Assembly: GCF_002803085.1 (NCBI RefSeq)
Contig: NZ_NNBJ01000020.1
Span: 1-64,000, forward strand
DNA length: 64,000 nt
Origin: Streptomyces sp. CB01201
GTDB taxonomy: Bacteria; Actinomycetota; Actinomycetes; Streptomycetales; Streptomycetaceae
Direction: 5' to 3'
Both the position numbers and the translations under genes were made by a program. The notes under the pieces were generated by a model that worked only from the letters and a program-made list of their open reading frames with translations, did no database searches and was not told the DNA's origin. Below are positions 35,917 to 44,513 of the stretch, piece after piece. Positions within the stretch are counted from its first letter, which is position 1. Each line of letters opens with the position of its first letter.

Positions 35917-36316
35917 GCGGCAGGCCCCTGTTCGACAGCTGCCCGGATCTAAGCACCGCTTGCGCAACTAGGCAAGTGTTTCCAGTATGCTGCGGAAGCA
36001 CTTCGCGCCCATCGGGGCCTCCACCGGCGGAGGTTGGGGTGTGACCGGTCCGGGCACCTCCGAGTGTCGATCCGGCCACACGGGCATGGGGTGTGACAGC
36101 GGAGCACCGGGTGCTCACGAGCGGGGGGAGGCGGGATGGACAGTGGTCCGGGCCATAGTCGGCCCTCCCTGCTGTGTTCTTCGCCGTCTCTCCGCGACAC
36201 CGGATAACCGCCGCTCCCCGCGGTCCCGTTCGAGCCCCGCTCGTTCGGTTCGCGGAACGCGCCTGCCGTGACCCGGTGTTGCCCGGTCCCGCCGTGGCGG
36301 GTTCAGGGAGTTCGCC
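35917..36316. other. divergent intergenic region before MgtE_N/CBS gene
   Basis: A 400-base gap. It contains the minus-strand promoter at 35947-35975, an 8-base palindrome TTGCGCAA within its spacer (35960-35967), and a long untranslated leader ahead of the magnesium-related gene. I looked for an M-box-type magnesium riboswitch and could not find its conserved core. Confidence 0.45.
35947..35975 (-). promoter_or_regulatory. vegetative promoter for the membrane/HTH protein
   Basis: On the minus strand TTGCCT (35975-35970), 17 bases, TTAGAT (35952-35947), 31 bases upstream of the ATG at 35916. The spacer contains the palindrome TTGCGCAA, a possible operator. Confidence 0.5.
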
Positions 36317-37684
36317 TTGTCTGCCAGCCATCTCCTCATGACCACCTCCGCGCGGCTGCGCGACCGCCGCGTCAAGCTCGCCCGCCGCGCCCTCGCCGCC
36401 AAGACGGTGCGCGGCTCCCTGGTGTCCGTGGCCGGCCTGGTCAAAGGCCCTGTCACCAACCAGGCCGGCGACGACGTCGGCCGTGTCGTCGACGTGGTCG
36501 CGCGGCTGTACGGAACCGACTCCTATCCGCCCGTGACCGGGCTCGTCATCCGGGTCGGACGCCGGCGCGCCTTCCTCCAGATCGACACGGTCGAGCAGAT
36601 CGACGCCGGACGGGTACGGCTGCGGACCGCGCGGATGGATCTGCGCGAGTACGAGCGCCGACCGGGTGAGGTGCTGCTCGCCCGGGACGTGCTCGACCAC
36701 CAACTCGTCGACGTGGACGGCATTCAGGTCACGCGCGCCGCCGACCTGTACCTCGCCCCGCTGGCCGAGCGCATCGTCCTGGTGGGCGTGGACGTCTCGC
36801 TGCCCACCCTGCTGCGCAGGCTGGGACCCCGGCGCTGGCAGGCCCGGCCCACGCCCGAGCGCGTACTGGACTGGCAGTCGATCGCGCCGTTCGCCGAGCA
36901 CGCCACCGAAGGGCCGGCCGAGGTCAGCCTGCGCGGCACTCGCGCCTCGCTGCACCGGCTCAGGCCCGCGGACCTGGCGGACGTACTGGAGGATCTGGGC
37001 CGCGCCGAGCGGCAGCAGTTGCTGACCTGGCTCGAACCCGGTCACGCCGCAGACGCCCTGGAGGAGATGGAGCCCGGCGAGCTGGAGAACCTGCTGCGGG
37101 AGGCCGGGCCCTCGTACGCCGCTCAGATGCTGGGCGAGATGGAACCCGACGAAGCCGTCGACGCGTTGCGCGATCTGGGCGCGGGCGAGCGCTCGAACCT
37201 CCTGGACCGCATGGCCCCCACCCAGGCCACCGGGCTGCGCGGACTGCTCGCCCGCCCCGAGGACACCGCGGGCGGCGCCATGACCACGCGGCTCGTCACC
37301 GCGCTGCGCGAGCACAGCGTCGCCCGGGTCCGCGGCCGGCTCGCCGAACAGGCCGAGCACCGCACCGAGATCGACGCCGTCGCCGTCGTCGACACCGGCG
37401 GACGGCTGATCGCGGACGTACCGCTGTTCCATCTCACCGTCGCCGAGGACAGCTCGACCATGGGTGAACTGGTCGACTGGCTCGCCCAGTTCGGGCCACA
37501 GGTCGCGGTGCGCCCCGACACCCCGGTCGACGAGGTCGCCGACCATCTGCTCGCCTCGCGCGCCTCGTCCCTGCTGGTCGTCGACGAGAACGAGACCCCG
37601 CTGGGACGCCTGCTCGCCGACGACATTCTCGACGCCCTCCTGCCGGAGCGCGGGCGGCGCCACTTCCGGAGGTTCCTGCGATGA
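36317..37684 (+). CDS. PRC-barrel/MgtE_N/CBS regulatory protein
   Basis: A 455-residue soluble protein. An N-terminal PRC-barrel-like part (GRVVDVVARLYGTDSYPPVTGLVIRVGRRRAFL) is followed by repeated helices of the MgtE intracellular N domain (about residues 215-325, LRPADLADVLEDLGRAERQQLLTWLE, AADALEEMEPGELENLL) and a pair of CBS domains (330-450). In MgtE these parts sense cytosolic magnesium and gate an attached pore, but no membrane helices follow here. The NRAMP-like permease overlaps by 4 bases, so it may be the gated pore. The TTG start follows GGGAG at 36306-36310; an ATG at 36338 lacks a ribosome site. Confidence 0.85.
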   Translation: MSASHLLMTTSARLRDRRVKLARRALAAKTVRGSLVSVAGLVKGPVTNQAGDDVGRVVDVVARLYGTDSYPPVTGLVIRVGRRRAFLQIDTVEQIDAGRVRLRTARMDLREYERRPGEVLLARDVLDHQLVDVDGIQVTRAADLYLAPLAERIVLVGVDVSLPTLLRRLGPRRWQARPTPERVLDWQSIAPFAEHATEGPAEVSLRGTRASLHRLRPADLADVLEDLGRAERQQLLTWLEPGHAADALEEMEPGELENLLREAGPSYAAQMLGEMEPDEAVDALRDLGAGERSNLLDRMAPTQATGLRGLLARPEDTAGGAMTTRLVTALREHSVARVRGRLAEQAEHRTEIDAVAVVDTGGRLIADVPLFHLTVAEDSSTMGELVDWLAQFGPQVAVRPDTPVDEVADHLLASRASSLLVVDENETPLGRLLADDILDALLPERGRRHFRRFLR

Positions 37685-38982
37685 CGAGCGACACGGACAC
37701 CGCCGCGGAGGACACCGCCCCGCACGGCACGCGGCGGCGGACGCCCCGAACGGGGTGGCGCAGGGTGGTCGCCGTATCGGCGGTCGCGGGCCCGGGCCTC
37801 GTCGCGGCGAACGCCGGCAACGACGCGGCGGGCATCGCGACCTACGCCTCGGCCGGCTCCCAGTTCGTCTACGGCACCCTGTTCTTCATGGTGCTGGTCA
37901 CCATCGCCCTGGTGATGGTCCAGGAGATGGCGGTCCGGCTCGGCGCCCACACCGGCAAGGGCCTGGGTGCTTTGATCCGCGAGCAGTTCAGCCTGCGCCT
38001 GACCGCACTCGCCCTGTGCTGTCTGCTGCTGGCCAACACCGGCCTGGTCGTCTCCGAATTCGCGGGCATCGGCGCAGCCTTCGAACTCCTCGGCGTACCC
38101 AAGTGGGCCGTCATCCCGCCGGCCGCCCTGCTGCTGTGGGCCCTGGTGCTCTTCGGCTCCTACCGATGGGCCGAACGCATCTTCCTGATCATGTCGCTGG
38201 CCTTCTTCGCCTATCCCGTCGCCATGGTCCTCGGCCATCCCGACTGGGGCCGGGTCGGCTCCCATCTGGCACTGCCCCACATGGAAAGCAGCCAGGCGTT
38301 CATCCTGCTCGCGGTCGCGCTGATCGGCACCACCGTCAGCCCCTACATGCAGTTCTACGCCGCCGCCGGAGTCGTGGACCGCGGCGCGAAGCCCGAGGAC
38401 TACAAGCTCATCCGGGCCGACGCCGTACTGGGTGCCGTGTTCGCCTGCCTCATCAGCCTGACCATCATCATCGCCACCGCCGCGGTCATCGGCGGCAGCG
38501 GACCGCTGCAGTCCGCGGCCCAGGCCGCCCAAGCACTCGAACCCGTCGCCGGACAGGGCGCGGAGCTGCTCTTCGCGTTCGGCCTGATCGGCGCCTCCGC
38601 GCTGGCCGGGGCGGTGGTGCCGCTGTCGGCCAGCTATGCCATCGGCGAGGCCGCCGGGGTCGAGCGCTCGGTCTCCCGCCGCTTCCGCGACGCGCCGCTG
38701 TTCCTCGGCCTGTTCACCGCCCAGATCATCCTCGGCGCCGCCGTGGCCCTCACGCCGGTCAACGTGATCCAGCTGCTCATCGGCACCCAGGTTCTCCAGG
38801 GGCTGATCAGCCCCGTCGTCCTGGTCTATCTGCTCGTCCTCACCAACCGCCGTTCGGTCCTCGGCTCCGCGGCCAACGGACCGCGCTATCGGATCGCCGC
38901 CGCCCTGGTCGTCCTCGCCGTCGCCGCCATGTCCACCATCCTGCTCGTCCAGACCGTCCTGACGTGGCTCGGCTGGGCCTGA
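37681..38982 (+). CDS. NRAMP-like divalent cation permease, noncanonical metal site
   Basis: A 433-residue, 11-helix NRAMP-family protein. The TM1 metal motif DPGN is replaced by Asn44-Ala45-Gly46-Asn47 (AANAGNDAAG), and TM6 has Ser220-Pro221-Tyr222 (VSPYMQFY) where Mn/Fe transporters have MPH. Such substitutions are known in NRAMP-related magnesium transporters and in other divergent clades. Translational coupling (ATGA) to a MgtE_N/CBS protein supports a magnesium role. This combination is inference from sequence and context. Confidence 0.87.
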   Translation: MTSDTDTAAEDTAPHGTRRRTPRTGWRRVVAVSAVAGPGLVAANAGNDAAGIATYASAGSQFVYGTLFFMVLVTIALVMVQEMAVRLGAHTGKGLGALIREQFSLRLTALALCCLLLANTGLVVSEFAGIGAAFELLGVPKWAVIPPAALLLWALVLFGSYRWAERIFLIMSLAFFAYPVAMVLGHPDWGRVGSHLALPHMESSQAFILLAVALIGTTVSPYMQFYAAAGVVDRGAKPEDYKLIRADAVLGAVFACLISLTIIIATAAVIGGSGPLQSAAQAAQALEPVAGQGAELLFAFGLIGASALAGAVVPLSASYAIGEAAGVERSVSRRFRDAPLFLGLFTAQIILGAAVALTPVNVIQLLIGTQVLQGLISPVVLVYLLVLTNRRSVLGSAANGPRYRIAAALVVLAVAAMSTILLVQTVLTWLGWA

Positions 38983-39083
38983 ACGACGTACTCGGCCGCG
39001 CGGGTGGTCTGCGCGGTGCGGCGAGGGGTTGGACTGCGCGCCAACCAAAGGGGACCCGGCCGGGCGCGGTGACCGGGGCGCCG

Positions 39084-40262
39084 CTACTGGGCCGCGCGCT
39101 CCTCGCGGCCGAACCAGTCGAGGCAGACGACGAGTTCGTCGTCGTCCGCCGCGTCGCCCCGGTGGGCGGCCAGCTCGCCGAGGACGGCGCGCGGGACCGC
39201 GGCCGCGGGCAGCAGGCTCGCCGCTTGGATGACCCGCGTCAGGGCCCGCTCCCCGTACGCCTCGCCGAGTTGGCCGGCGGCTGCGTACACCCCGTCGCTC
39301 ACGAAGATCAGCCGGTCGCCCGGGCGGACTTGGAAGCTCTGGGCGACGTAGGGCGTCTCGTCGAACATGCCCAGGGGGAACTGCGCCTCGATGGGGATGC
39401 GTTCGACGGTCTTGTCGCGCTGGCGCCACAGTTGCGGGGATCCGGCGTCGACGATCTGCACATGCCCGGTGGCGAGTTCGAAGGACAGCAGCAGGGTGGA
39501 CACGTACTGGGCCCCCGCGTGCTGGGCGTAGAGGGCCTGGTCGGCGAGGGCGGCCTGATCGGCGATGCCGATGCCTGCCCGGCGGGCGTTGCGCAGGGCG
39601 TTGACGGCGAGATTGGTGAGCAGCGAGGCCTGGATGCCCTCGCCCATGCCGTTGGTGATGGTGAGGGTGAGGCTCTCGGCGGTGGTGGCCCAGTCGAAGT
39701 TGTCGCCGTGAATGGCGTAGGCCGGCTCCAGTTGGGCGCCGATCGCATACTCCTGGCGGGCGCAGGAGCGTCCTGGCAGGAGCTGCCACTGCATTTCGGC
39801 GGCCAGGGTCAGGCGGCTGGCCCGGCGGGCCTGCAAATAGAGGTCGGTGTCCCGCTCGGCGACGATGATCTCGTGCCCCAACAGCTCGGCGAGGCTGGTG
39901 AGTTCATCGACGGCCTGCGGGCTGCATCTGTGTTTGGGCAGGCGCACCGTGAGGATGCCGAGTCTGTCGCCGCGCACGGTCACGGGCAGGTGCAGGTCCA
40001 CCGCGCCGTCGTGTGCGGTGTACTGGCCGAAGGGTTCCTGGCTGCCGAAGGCGCGCCCCTCGGGGCTGGTGTGCAGGGGCAGCGGCTGGGCGGTGTGGGG
40101 CAGCGCGGTGACGGGTTGCAGGACGGTGAGGCCGTAGTCGGCCATGAGGAGTTCCACGCCGAGGGCCTCGTAGTGCTGCACGAGTGCGGCGCGTGCGGCA
40201 TCGAGCAGAGCGTGCGGGGGCGCACTGCGCACGGCACGTTCCACGGCCAGGAAACGGCTCAC
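39084..40262 (-). CDS. divergent SpoIIE-type protein phosphatase
   Basis: A 392-residue protein. The N-terminal GAF-like sensor (about residues 10-145) leads to a PP2C/SpoIIE domain (155-390). Its motifs are altered: the usual GGD(F/W)YD is HGDNFD (185-190), and the second metal motif GD.xGHG is TNGMGEG (203-209), with Asn for the metal-binding Asp. DAGSPQLW, FVSDGVY and DDDELVVCLDW remain. Catalysis may be weak or lost. The GTG at 40262 follows GAAGG; a TTG at 40283 is the alternative. A possible sigma-B-like promoter (GCTT-N16-CGGTAC, 40334-40309) lies upstream. Confidence 0.82.
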   Translation of the reverse strand: MSRFLAVERAVRSAPPHALLDAARAALVQHYEALGVELLMADYGLTVLQPVTALPHTAQPLPLHTSPEGRAFGSQEPFGQYTAHDGAVDLHLPVTVRGDRLGILTVRLPKHRCSPQAVDELTSLAELLGHEIIVAERDTDLYLQARRASRLTLAAEMQWQLLPGRSCARQEYAIGAQLEPAYAIHGDNFDWATTAESLTLTITNGMGEGIQASLLTNLAVNALRNARRAGIGIADQAALADQALYAQHAGAQYVSTLLLSFELATGHVQIVDAGSPQLWRQRDKTVERIPIEAQFPLGMFDETPYVAQSFQVRPGDRLIFVSDGVYAAAGQLGEAYGERALTRVIQAASLLPAAAVPRAVLGELAAHRGDAADDDELVVCLDWFGREERAAQ

Positions 40263-40398
40263 CGTCAGCCTGCCTTCGTTCAAGGGGTAGAGGTCTGGAC
40301 GCAGTAGCGTACCGGCACCGCAGGGCCGTCAAGCACGTGTTTCCCGGAGTAGCGGACGCGCGACGGGCCCTTGACCTCATCATTAACTCACGAGAACT

Positions 40399-40414
40399 GT
40401 TGTCTTTTGGCAAC
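40399..40414. promoter_or_regulatory. GTTGTC..CAAC element (copy 1)
   Basis: GTTGTCTTTTGGCAAC lies between the divergent phosphatase (start 40262) and STAS (start 40547) genes. It matches the element at 43458-43473 in 15 of 16 bases. TTGTCT with TACGGT 18 bases further (40425-40430) could also act as a plus-strand promoter for the STAS gene. Confidence 0.5.
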
Positions 40415-40546
40415 GGTTGGCGCTACGGTGGGGCCAGTCGCCCGATCGGGTTGTCCTGACGGGGCCTCCCCTTTACGACTACGGGAGTTTTTGAGCTCCC
40501 CATCGGGCCTCAACCGGCTTCACCGCCACCATTCGAGGGGCCAGTT

Positions 40547-40909
40547 TTGGACACCCCAATCACCGATCAGCGGATGTTCCTCGTCACGTACCACAGTGCG
40601 GACACCGTCGTACTCGCCGTGCACGGCGAAGTCGACCTCGATTCGGCACAGCCCCTGCGACTGGCCCTCGACGAGGCGGCCCGCTACGGCGCCGGCCCGG
40701 TCGTGGTCGATCTGTCGGGGGTCCTGTTCGCCGACACCACCATCGTCAACACCCTGCTGCGGGCCCGCTCGGGTCTCGGGGAACGGCTGCGGCTCGCCGC
40801 CCCGTCGTGGCCCGTGCTGCGGCTGCTGCGGATCCTCGGCATGGGCAGTGTCTTCGCCATCCACACCGGCCGGGCCGCCGCGCTCCGCGACGGTCCTGTC
40901 CACGTGTAG
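40547..40909 (+). CDS. STAS-domain protein (Thr at phospho-site)
   Basis: A 120-residue STAS domain. VVLAVHGEVDLDSAQPLRLALDEAA and VVVDLSGVLFADTTIVNTLLRARSG are typical, but the phosphorylation site reads ADTTI, with Thr where SpoIIAA has Ser. The TTG start at 40547 follows GAGGGG at 40535-40540. It is convergent with the receiver gene, 15 bases away, and divergent from the altered phosphatase, a possible partner. Confidence 0.86.
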   Translation: MDTPITDQRMFLVTYHSADTVVLAVHGEVDLDSAQPLRLALDEAARYGAGPVVVDLSGVLFADTTIVNTLLRARSGLGERLRLAAPSWPVLRLLRILGMGSVFAIHTGRAAALRDGPVHV

Positions 40910-40923
40910 GAACCAGCCGGCGA

Positions 40924-41367
40924 TCAGCCCTTGGGAAGCTTCACCACGGTGACGAAGAAGTCGTCGATCTGGCGGATGGCCAGGATGAACTGGTCCAGGT
41001 CCACCGGCTTGGTGACATAGGCGTTGGCGTGCAGCTTGTAGCTGCGCAGGATGTCCTCCTCGGCCGACGAGGTGGTCAGCACGACCACCGGGATGTGGCT
41101 GAGCTCCGGGTCCGCCTTGATCTGCTCAAGCACCTGGCGGCCGTCGTACTTGGGCAGGTTCAGGTCCAGCAGGATCAGGTCCGGTGTGGGCGCTTCGGTG
41201 TGGTCTCCACGCCGGTAGAGGAAGTCGAGCGCCTCCAGGCCGTCGCGGACCACGTGGAGGGTGTTGCCGATCTTGTTGTCCTCGAACGCCTCACGGGTCA
41301 TGAGTTCGTCGCCCGCGTCGTCCTCCACGAGCAGGACTTCGATGGGCTGCGGCGGGGGTGTGGTCAT
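40924..41367 (-). CDS. Rcp1-like single-domain response receiver
   Basis: A 147-residue lone receiver. EVLLVEDDAGDELMTREAFE, phosphoacceptor Asp of LILLDLNLPKYDG, VVLTTSS and YVTKPVDLDQF match the cyanobacterial/bacteriophytochrome Rcp1 class. It lacks an output domain and probably relays phosphate or works by protein contact. Its ATG overlaps the stop of the CHASE3 kinase (41364) by 4 bases, so the kinase is the phosphodonor. Similar to the receiver part at 34354-34785. Confidence 0.92.
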   Translation of the reverse strand: MTTPPPQPIEVLLVEDDAGDELMTREAFEDNKIGNTLHVVRDGLEALDFLYRRGDHTEAPTPDLILLDLNLPKYDGRQVLEQIKADPELSHIPVVVLTTSSAEEDILRSYKLHANAYVTKPVDLDQFILAIRQIDDFFVTVVKLPKG

Positions 41368-42986
41368 GAGGCGACTCCTTCGGACTGCGATGCGGACGGC
41401 TCCGGGCCCTCGGGCACGGAAACACCGGGGAGTGTGAAGACGAGCCGGGTCCCGTCCGTGTGGGCGGTGTCCACCCAGATGCGGCCGCCCCGGTGCTCGA
41501 TGATTTTGCGGCATACGGCGAGGCCGATGCCAGTGCCCCCGTAGGCGTCCCTGCTGTGCAGGCGCTGGAAGATGACGAACACCTTCTCCGCGAATTCGGG
41601 GGCGATGCCGATCCCGTTGTCGGTGACGGCGAACCGGACGAAGCCGGGTTCCTCGTCCGGCTCGGCACTCACCCGGATGTGCGGAGGCCGGTCGGGGTGG
41701 CGGAACTTGACGGCGTTGCCCAGCAGGTTCTGCCACAACATGGTGATCAGGGTGGGGTCGCCGGTCACCCCCGGCAGATCGTCCGGGCAGTCGATACGGG
41801 CCCCGTGCTCCTCCACGGCGGTGGCCAGGTTGCGCAGCGCGCGGTCCACGACGGCGTTCGTGTCGAGGGCTTCGCAGGCGTCGTTGACCCGTCCGACGCG
41901 GGAGAAGGTCAAAAGGTCGTTGATGAGGGTCTGCATGCGCTTCGCGCCGTCGACGGCGAACGCGATGTACTGCGTGCCGCGCTCGTCGAGCCGGTCCCCG
42001 TACCGCTTCTCCAGGAGCTGGCAGAAGGAGGCCACCTTGCGCAGGGGCTCCTGGAGGTCGTGCGAGGCGACGTAGGCGAACTGCTCAAGTTCCGCGTTGG
42101 AGCGGCGCAGCTCGACCGCCTGGGCGTCCATGTCCGACGCCTGTTCCGCCATGACGGCTTCCCGGCGGCGGCCGGCGCCCAACTCCCCCACCACGCGAAG
42201 GCGCATGGCTTCGACCGCCTTCGACAGGGCCCGGACGTCGGCCGGCCCGTGCGCGGGGATGGGGTGGTCGAAGTCTCCGTCGGCCACCCGCCGCGAGGCC
42301 GTACGCACGTCCTCCAGCGGGCGCACGACGGTGAACTGGAGGAGCAGCGCCAGCCCCACGCCGATCAGGACGAACAGCACCAGCGCCGCGAGGAAGGTGC
42401 GGTCGCGCTGTGCGCGTACGTCGGCGAGGTCCGATTTGGCCTGCTCCTGTTCCTGCTGCAACTGCCGCAGGACGGTGGCCAGACGCGTACGGACCTGATC
42501 GAACTCGGCCTTGCCCTGCGCTACGGAGACGGTCCCCGAATGGGACCTGGTGGCGGCGACGGCGGGCTCGGCAAAGCTCTCCTGCCACTGCTTCACCGCG
42601 GCGTCGAGCGCGACGAGAGCGTCGGTCCGCATGCCCATCTCGCCCACCAGCGTGCCCAGTTGGGCCCGTGCTGCGGCTCCCGCCGGGCGGCCGCGCTCGT
42701 AGGGCACAAGGAGCGTGCCGTCCCCCGTCAGGAGATAGCCGCGCACTCCCGTCTCCTGGTCGAGCAGGGCCGCCTGGAGCTGGAAGGCGGCGGTGCGGGC
42801 CGGTGCGACGTTGTTGACGAGCCGGTCGGCCGCTTCATTGGTACGCGACAGAACGGCCGCTCCGACACCGGCCGTTACGAGCGTCATGGCCCCCATCACC
42901 CCCAGGGCGAGGAGGAACCACCTCCTGACGGTGAGCGTGCGCCACCTGGCACCGAGCGTCGATGTCCGTGTGCGTTCGGGAGTCAT
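41364..42986 (-). CDS. CHASE3 sensor histidine kinase
   Basis: A 540-residue membrane kinase with two helices (about 22-48 and 198-221), an extracellular CHASE3 domain (LLDQETGVRGYLLTGDGTLLVPYERG), HAMP, phytochrome-type HisKA with His309 (FAYVASHDLQEPLRKV) and HATPase (GNAVKFRH, DNGIGIAPEF, GGTGIGLAVCRKI). It is a paralogue of the kinase at 32244-33902. The ATG at 42986 overlaps the upstream remnant's stop (ATGA); an ATG three codons earlier is less likely. The downstream coupled gene is its receiver. Confidence 0.92.
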   Translation of the reverse strand: MTPERTRTSTLGARWRTLTVRRWFLLALGVMGAMTLVTAGVGAAVLSRTNEAADRLVNNVAPARTAAFQLQAALLDQETGVRGYLLTGDGTLLVPYERGRPAGAAARAQLGTLVGEMGMRTDALVALDAAVKQWQESFAEPAVAATRSHSGTVSVAQGKAEFDQVRTRLATVLRQLQQEQEQAKSDLADVRAQRDRTFLAALVLFVLIGVGLALLLQFTVVRPLEDVRTASRRVADGDFDHPIPAHGPADVRALSKAVEAMRLRVVGELGAGRRREAVMAEQASDMDAQAVELRRSNAELEQFAYVASHDLQEPLRKVASFCQLLEKRYGDRLDERGTQYIAFAVDGAKRMQTLINDLLTFSRVGRVNDACEALDTNAVVDRALRNLATAVEEHGARIDCPDDLPGVTGDPTLITMLWQNLLGNAVKFRHPDRPPHIRVSAEPDEEPGFVRFAVTDNGIGIAPEFAEKVFVIFQRLHSRDAYGGTGIGLAVCRKIIEHRGGRIWVDTAHTDGTRLVFTLPGVSVPEGPEPSASQSEGVAS

Positions 42987-43378
42987 ACCGTCCATTCGAG
43001 TAGCAGCACTGCCACGTCGTCGGCCAGGCCGCCGCCGGGTGCGTCAAGGGTCCGGGCGCCGGGCGGCCGGGGATCGAGAAGCGCACGGGGCGCTCTACCC
43101 GCCCGCAGCTGTACGGGCGCGTCCGCGAGCGACCGCGCCCGTACGAGATCGAGGGGTGGGCCGCTGTCCGGGACCATGTCCTCGACGAGCAGGGCACCGC
43201 CCGTGTCGTCCTCGATCAGCAGCACGCGCGGGCGCCCGCCCACCCGGAGCGGGTCCGCGGGGCTTCGGCCGAGCGTGCCGGTCGCGTTGTGCGGGGGCTG
43301 CCCGAGCGACACGGCCCGGGTCGGCACATCGGGTCTCCCCGGTGCCGGTTCCGGGCGGGTTTCAGGGCTGATCCCCAT
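42983..43378 (-). pseudogene. internally deleted receiver-phosphatase remnant
   Basis: A 131-codon open frame. About residues 50-105 align with the receiver of the protein at 31054-32247 (RVLLIEDDTGGALLVEDMV versus RVLLIEDDEGDALLVEELL; ARSLADA; ALLDPRPPG versus ILLDLHLPD). The final LADDVAVLLLEWTV matches the extreme C-terminus of the phosphatase domain (HSDDLAVLRLDWGAV). Everything between, about 270 residues, is missing and the phosphoacceptor is degenerate (LLDPR). The ATG at 43378 has a GAGAGGAG ribosome site, so a short protein may still be made. It leads the kinase-receiver operon. Confidence 0.75.
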
Positions 43379-43457
43379 GGCAGGATGTCTCCTCTCGCCA
43401 CGGGCACCGCGACCCATGCGGCCGCCCGACACGTCCGCGACGAGACTAGGGCGATCA

Positions 43458-43473
43458 GTTGTCTTTTCGCAAC
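43458..43473. promoter_or_regulatory. GTTGTC..CAAC element (copy 2)
   Basis: GTTGTCTTTTCGCAAC lies 80 bases upstream of the remnant-kinase-receiver operon and downstream of a MarR gene. On the minus strand TTGCGA (43472-43467) with CTAGTC 17 bases on could be a promoter overlapping the element. Confidence 0.5.
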
Positions 43474-43535
43474 AATTGCCCTCGCCAGGTATCCGGTAGG
43501 GCAGTACGCACCGGCGCTCGGGCCGGAAAGCCGCT

Positions 43536-44069
43536 TCAGGCAGGGCGCGCGATCCTCAGTCGGGGCTCGTCCACTGGGTCCTGCGGCGCCGTCCGGCGCA
43601 CGTCCTCGGTGGCTCCGTCGACGGCCCCGGCCGCCGCCTCCCGGAACGCGATCAACCCCTTGGCCAGGTGCTCCAGCGCCTCCGGCGCCATCGCGCCGAG
43701 GACGGGCTGAAGTTCATGCATTTCGCGGCGGCGCACCTCGTCGAGCAGCGCACGGCCCTGCCGGCTGAGATACAGCTCCAGCTCCCGGCGACTGGCGGTG
43801 CTGAGGCGCCGCTCGATGAGGCCCGCGGCCTCCAGGCGGTCGCACAGGCGGCTCGTGGCCGGCGCGCTCGATCCCAGCGCCTGGCCGAGGGCCCGCAGAT
43901 TGCCGCCCTCAAGGCGCTCGATCGCCACCAGGGCGCGCGTCTGCGAGGCCGACACCGGTCCGGCCGGCGCCTTCGCCTGGGCCCTACCGAACAGCACACC
44001 GAGCAGCCCACTCACCTCTGCCGCGGTGTCCGCTGCCTTCTGTGATGGAGAGGTAGAGCCTGGACGCAT
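43536..44069 (-). CDS. MarR-family transcriptional regulator
   Basis: A 177-residue MarR protein. [47 protein letters not shown] is the winged HTH (about residues 40-88), followed by [29 protein letters not shown]. The C-terminal tail ([20 protein letters not shown]) is extra. It lies upstream of the stress-kinase operon; the repeated GTTGTC element at 43458 may be its operator, which is only a guess from position. Confidence 0.86.
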   Translation of the reverse strand: MRPGSTSPSQKAADTAAEVSGLLGVLFGRAQAKAPAGPVSASQTRALVAIERLEGGNLRALGQALGSSAPATSRLCDRLEAAGLIERRLSTASRRELELYLSRQGRALLDEVRRREMHELQPVLGAMAPEALEHLAKGLIAFREAAAGAVDGATEDVRRTAPQDPVDEPRLRIARPA

Positions 44070-44225
44070 TGTTCCACTGTGCCATCCGCGAGCCCACCGT
44101 GTCAGCCCTTGGCCAGAAGCCCGCACGGCCCGGGCCGCGCATCGGCCTCGCGTCGGCTCCGCGTCGGCACTGCACCGGGTCGCGCGGAGGCCGCTGCCCG
44201 CCGAGGAGCGTGAGACCATCCGCCC

Positions 44226-44513
44226 ATGAGCGACGGCCCGGAAGTGAGTGCTCTGGCGATCAACGTCACGGTCCCCGAGGCGCTTCGCTGGACGGACACG
44301 CGACGCGGCCAGGAGTTCACACTGACCACGCTCAACATCCGGCTCCTCCCCGACGGCCGCCTCGCCGCCAAGGCCTACGGACGACCGGTCGGCGGTGGCC
44401 GGGGCGCCTATGTCTCCTTCCCCGTGCCCGAGCGGCCCGAGCTGGCGGCTCTGATCGCCGACGCCGCCGGCCGCGCCGCCGGATGGTGGGCCGCCCATCG
44501 GGGCCTCGGCTGA
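44226..44513 (+). CDS. small conserved-looking hypothetical protein
   Basis: A 95-residue product: [38 protein letters not shown] and [20 protein letters not shown]. Beta-strand followed by a helical end, with normal codon bias. No family recognised. It starts 156 bases from the divergent MarR gene with a weak ribosome site. Confidence 0.6.
   Translation: MSDGPEVSALAINVTVPEALRWTDTRRGQEFTLTTLNIRLLPDGRLAAKAYGRPVGGGRGAYVSFPVPERPELAALIADAAGRAAGWWAAHRGLG

Noticed and set aside
35976-36316. A magnesium riboswitch (M-box) ahead of the MgtE_N/CBS gene
   Set aside because: The leader is long enough, but I could not find the conserved M-box core or a matching hairpin set.
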